Positions 60,959-64,000 of a DNA stretch of 64,000 nt are shown here, piece by piece (within the stretch, counting starts at the first letter, position 1; each line of letters starts with the position of its first letter). Made by a program: the position numbers and the translations under genes. The DNA is taken from positions 38,888 through 102,887 of the forward strand of contig DHVZ01000033.1 of the NCBI GenBank assembly GCA_002412925.1. The letters run 5' to 3'. The DNA is from Anaerolineales bacterium UBA5195 (GTDB taxonomy: Bacteria; Chloroflexota; Anaerolineae; Anaerolineales; Villigracilaceae). The notes beneath the pieces are model-generated. The model searched no databases. It was not told where the DNA came from and saw nothing but the letters and a program-made list of their open reading frames with translations.

Positions 60959-62244
60959 ACGGGTTCTCGATTCGCAAGCATGTTTTCAGGCCCAGAGTTT
61001 CAGAGGGTTTTCTGGTTTTTGTTCTGTTCCTGGCCAATTTACCTGCGGTCGGCCTGTGGTTCTTTGCCTGGTTGACCGCCATTCATGAGCCGGATGGGAT
61101 TCTTTTGAAGTCCCTGGTTGTGGTCAATAGTTTGTTGTGGGCATTTTCAGCGGTTGTGGTTTTTTATGATCTGAAACAGAGAAAGCTGCTTAAGGAATAT
61201 TATCTGGCGTGGAAAAGGCAGTCCTTTTTGCTGGCTTTTATCCTGGCCGCCTTCTTTTCAATCTTTTGGTCGATCGCGCCGCTCATCTCTGCTTACAAAG
61301 TATTGATTTTAGTAACGGCTTCTTTGCTGGGTTCTTTTATCGGCTTTCGCCTTCATGTGACGCGCTGGCTCGACTTGTTAGGCTGGTTTGGCGGCATATT
61401 ATTGTTCTTGAGTATTGCCTTCGCCCTGCTGCTGCCCGAAATAGGCATTATGCTCTTTTCGCCATATGATGGGGCCTGGCGTGGGATTTACTGGCACAAG
61501 AATCACCTCGGCAGCCTCCTGGCCTTGGCGAATGCTGTATTTTTAATCCGGGTGATTTCAGGCTGGCGAACAAACCGCTTGCTGGCTGGCGCGGATGGCG
61601 CTCTTTACCTTCTGTCACTCTTGCTCGTCTACTTGGCAGATTCAGCCGCCGGGATTCTGATCACCCTGATATTGAATTTCTTGATTGCCACGCTGGTTTC
61701 TTGGCTTAAGCTCTACCAGCGGCTGAAAAGAATTCATTATCTGGGTATCCTGGGACTATTCTTGATTGGAGTGGGATTGGTTGCGGCGAATTTAGATTTT
61801 GTCTTTGGCTTGCTCAACCGCACCAGTTCGCTGACCGGTAGAATTCCAATGTGGGCGTATTTATTCAAGAATGTTATTGGCCCCAACCCCTGGTTTGGAT
61901 ATGGTTTTGGCGCCATCTGGTCAATGGCTTCTTTTTCAGATGGGATGAGTCGGGCTGTCGGTTGGGCATATGCGTTGGCGATTGGAGACAATGGCTTTAT
62001 CGATATTCTTTTGCATGTTGGCGTCATCGGGTTGGGCTTTTTTCTGTGGGTGTTTATCCTGGCGGGGGTTCGTTCTTTAAGATATGCGCTTGCGCAGCGC
62101 ACCTTGATCGGTTATTTCCCGTTCGTGTTTATGCTGTTTGCTTTCGTCGCGAATATCAGCTTTAGCTTGTTTTTGGAGACAGAGTCGTTTGTCTGGTTGT
62201 GGATGGTTGCGGTTTTGTTCATTCCTGTTACCCCTGAACAGTAA
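60955..62244 (+). CDS. O-antigen ligase/polymerase-like membrane protein, copy 1
   Basis: A 429-residue protein with about ten to twelve helices. The start is a TTG overlapping the previous stop (TTGA), with AGGGG upstream; no nearer ATG exists. WRGIYWHKNHLGSLLALANA is the conserved Wzy/WaaL loop, and NRTSSLTGRIPMW plus NPWFGYGFGAIW form the large periplasmic loop. Family members polymerise or ligate repeat units outside the membrane. The adjacent gene is a paralog. Confidence 0.85.
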   Translation: MNGFSIRKHVFRPRVSEGFLVFVLFLANLPAVGLWFFAWLTAIHEPDGILLKSLVVVNSLLWAFSAVVVFYDLKQRKLLKEYYLAWKRQSFLLAFILAAFFSIFWSIAPLISAYKVLILVTASLLGSFIGFRLHVTRWLDLLGWFGGILLFLSIAFALLLPEIGIMLFSPYDGAWRGIYWHKNHLGSLLALANAVFLIRVISGWRTNRLLAGADGALYLLSLLLVYLADSAAGILITLILNFLIATLVSWLKLYQRLKRIHYLGILGLFLIGVGLVAANLDFVFGLLNRTSSLTGRIPMWAYLFKNVIGPNPWFGYGFGAIWSMASFSDGMSRAVGWAYALAIGDNGFIDILLHVGVIGLGFFLWVFILAGVRSLRYALAQRTLIGYFPFVFMLFAFVANISFSLFLETESFVWLWMVAVLFIPVTPEQ

Positions 62245-62312
62245 ACTGAGATTTAATCTTTGCCGGGCTGTGCTGTTAAGCAAATAGTCAGCGTTGATAA
62301 AGGAAGACCTTT

Positions 62313-63575
62313 ATGCCTCAACAAAGTATTATTAAATCGATTGATGGATTGTTCCTTGCCTTAATGGTCTATTTGACTCATTTGACTATCTTTACCTGGT
62401 TCTATATGTACAACGAGTATAGCGGTTCGCCAGAGTTACAACTCAAGATATTAGTTGCTATTGGATTAATAATACTCTGGCGCATCCGTTTGAAAAATGG
62501 CGAGAAAGCATTTTGGCTTGCCTGGCGAGACAATTGGATTGTTGTGACCTTCGTATGTCTCGCGCTATTGTCTCTAATCTGGACAGTATCTTTGCTTGCC
62601 ACGATCTACCGGGTTTTACTGGTTTTTTTTGTTACATTGATTGCGGCTTATTTTGGAATGCGGTTTTCCTCCCGCAGCCTGGTGATCTTTATAGCCCTGA
62701 CAGCCGGCGCTTTTGCTCTGGCAAGCTTGTTTCTTGGAGTTTTCTATCCGGAACTTGCCATTCATCCTGAGTGGCCCTACACGGGCCTTTGGCACGGAGT
62801 TTTTTGGCATAAGATCTATCTTGGAGCGACAATGGCGCTTGGCTATATTGCCTATTTGGTGATTCTTTTCTCTCCTCGTCAGCAGTACTCCCGCGTGCAA
62901 AAGACCCTTTCAGCGGCTATGCTTGTGATCTGCGGAGTATTGGCAATTTTGAGCGATTCGGCTTCCGGGTTGGTTATTTTTGTCCTCCAGACTGGACTTT
63001 TTTTTGCCGTGTTATTCTGGCTTTTTTGGGGGCATCTCGTCCCTCGCCGGGCATATTGGCTACTACTTGGTCTTATCATGTTCGTGATTTTATTGCCGGT
63101 TACAAATCTTGAGTTTGTCTTCGGGTTGTTCAATCGCACCGCGAACATGACCGGGCGCGTGCCGATGTGGTTGCACTTATTGAAGGCGTATTTTGTAGAG
63201 CGTCCGTTTTTTGGATATGGTTTTGGGGCGTTTTGGCAACAAAATGGAATTATGCAAGCCGTTCAAGCTGTTGTTGGCTGGAAATATCCTGTTAGGGTGT
63301 CGGATAATGGCTATCTTGATATTCTGCTGGGTCTTGGCGTCTCAGGCTTGCTTTTGCTCCTGGCAATCTTGGCGACCGGATTTTGGCGTGCCATTCAAGT
63401 TGCCCTTCAAGGGCGCGATTTAACCTCCTTTTTCCCGCTTTTTGTGCTGATTCACATTCTATTTATCAACATCAGCCTGAGCTATTTTTTCGAAAACGAG
63501 ACTTTTATCTGGTTTTTGCTGGTGCTGATCTTGTTTATGACCACTCCCCGGAATAGTATTTCAAATGCCCCGTAA
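62313..63575 (+). CDS. O-antigen ligase/polymerase-like membrane protein, copy 2
   Basis: A 420-residue protein with about ten to twelve helices. WHGVFWHKIYLGATMALGYI, NRTANMTGRVPMWLHLL and ERPFFGYGFGAFW align in order with the copy at 60955. The two are diverged, so duplication is not recent or the genes have been exchanged. AAGGAAGACC precedes the ATG. It converges on a minus-strand gene 20 bases away. Confidence 0.85.
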   Translation: MPQQSIIKSIDGLFLALMVYLTHLTIFTWFYMYNEYSGSPELQLKILVAIGLIILWRIRLKNGEKAFWLAWRDNWIVVTFVCLALLSLIWTVSLLATIYRVLLVFFVTLIAAYFGMRFSSRSLVIFIALTAGAFALASLFLGVFYPELAIHPEWPYTGLWHGVFWHKIYLGATMALGYIAYLVILFSPRQQYSRVQKTLSAAMLVICGVLAILSDSASGLVIFVLQTGLFFAVLFWLFWGHLVPRRAYWLLLGLIMFVILLPVTNLEFVFGLFNRTANMTGRVPMWLHLLKAYFVERPFFGYGFGAFWQQNGIMQAVQAVVGWKYPVRVSDNGYLDILLGLGVSGLLLLLAILATGFWRAIQVALQGRDLTSFFPLFVLIHILFINISLSYFFENETFIWFLLVLILFMTTPRNSISNAP

Positions 63576-63594
63576 AAGTATTGTTTGCCCACAT

Positions 63595-64000
63595 TCAAGG
63601 CTGGATGGCAAAAACGGCAACTCCCTCGTTCTGGTAAATGGAATGGTATTCAGCCGCCCGTTCCATTTCACTCAATAACCCGTGAGCTTGTTCTTTTTTC
63701 AGGTAAAGGTAGTCAAAGGATATCTCTAGGGCCTTCGCTTGCCGATCGGGGCAGGCCAGGTCTTGCGCAAGGCAGTTTTTCAATCCCTGATACGTCACAA
63801 GCGACTCGATAAATTTCTCGCCCCAGAGCCACTCGCGTCCCTGCAGGGTGGTCTGGCTGGTGCGCTCGGTCAGCGCCGGGAACCACTCCTGGATTGGGTC
63901 GCGCATCATCTGTGTTTCCCCCGTCAGAATGATGAACTTACTTCCGGGCGGGGTGTTTTCTTTCGCCCGGGCCATCTGCGTATTCTGGTGAAATCGTCCA
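63595..64000 (-). CDS. C-terminal part of a GT-C-like membrane protein (runs off window end)
   Basis: The frame is open from base 64000 to the stop at 63595, about 134 residues, with the start outside the window. PPGSKFIILTGETQMMRDPI, QEWFPALTERTSQ and ALEISFDYLYLKKEQ match the extracytoplasmic C terminus of the protein at 33878-35425. It is therefore a second copy of that membrane family, at the far edge of the polysaccharide locus. Confidence 0.78.
   Translation of the reverse strand, partial: GRFHQNTQMARAKENTPPGSKFIILTGETQMMRDPIQEWFPALTERTSQTTLQGREWLWGEKFIESLVTYQGLKNCLAQDLACPDRQAKALEISFDYLYLKKEQAHGLLSEMERAAEYHSIYQNEGVAVFAIQP

Overview
The window looks like a chromosomal segment of a Chloroflexota bacterium, most likely of the Anaerolineae. 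This is inferred from gene content: a bacterial coenzyme F420 pathway, SsnA, a caa3-type oxidase with fused subunits, a K+-independent H+-pyrophosphatase, and short palindromic repeats inserted in frame into coding sequence. No rRNA, tRNA or CRISPR array was recognised, so the assignment rests on proteins only.

Layout. 1-8152 (minus strand): the 5' part of a KdpD-like sensor kinase, then a tightly packed F420 block. The block holds makers (cofC, cofD, cofE and a nitroreductase likely to reduce dehydro-F420), users or recyclers (LLM oxidoreductase, FDOR, NADPH:F420 reductase), a pyrophosphatase-like protein and a 2H phosphoesterase. ssnA follows. 8243-14334 (minus): a membrane-anchored NACHT NTPase with HEAT-like repeats, a coiled-coil zinc-ribbon protein, a serine hydrolase and heme A synthase. 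14536-23652: proline dehydrogenase, a pteridine-reductase-like SDR, DinB, a degenerate UbiA-like protein and moeA on plus. These meet padR-modA-modB on minus. A second moeA fused to a periplasmic-binding-protein-like domain diverges from padR across a well-formed promoter and operator, and a CheY-like receiver follows it.

23843-33796 (plus): bcp, a NarX/NarL-type two-component pair, a degenerate receiver, and a cytochrome oxidase operon (CtaC with cytochrome c, CtaD of the YSHPVV type, a subunit IV-III fusion, a cupredoxin-like protein, SURF1, and a half-CtaA-CtaB fusion) closed by a strong terminator. 33878-44181 (minus): three membrane glycosyltransferase-like proteins, the primary sigma factor with a readable promoter, and a Gld-type ABC transporter operon. 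44917-47253 (plus): hppA behind a structured leader.

47599-63575 (plus): a polysaccharide locus. Its first part (about 47.5-58.8 kb) is visibly AT-richer and holds a flippase, glycosyltransferases, FkbM and zinc-ribbon methyltransferases and a complete ISKra4-like insertion sequence. Its second part (58.8-63.6 kb) returns largely to the base usage of the rest and holds a WecG-type transferase, the initiating sugar transferase and two tandem O-antigen-ligase-like proteins. The window ends in a truncated paralog of the membrane protein at 33.9-35.4 kb.

The most notable non-gene structure is repeats. A CCCCTCTCCC palindrome family has two copies inside genes. A 116-bp element with perfect 13-bp inverted ends sits in frame in the second moeA. 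A family of about 55-100 bp lies between genes in four places.
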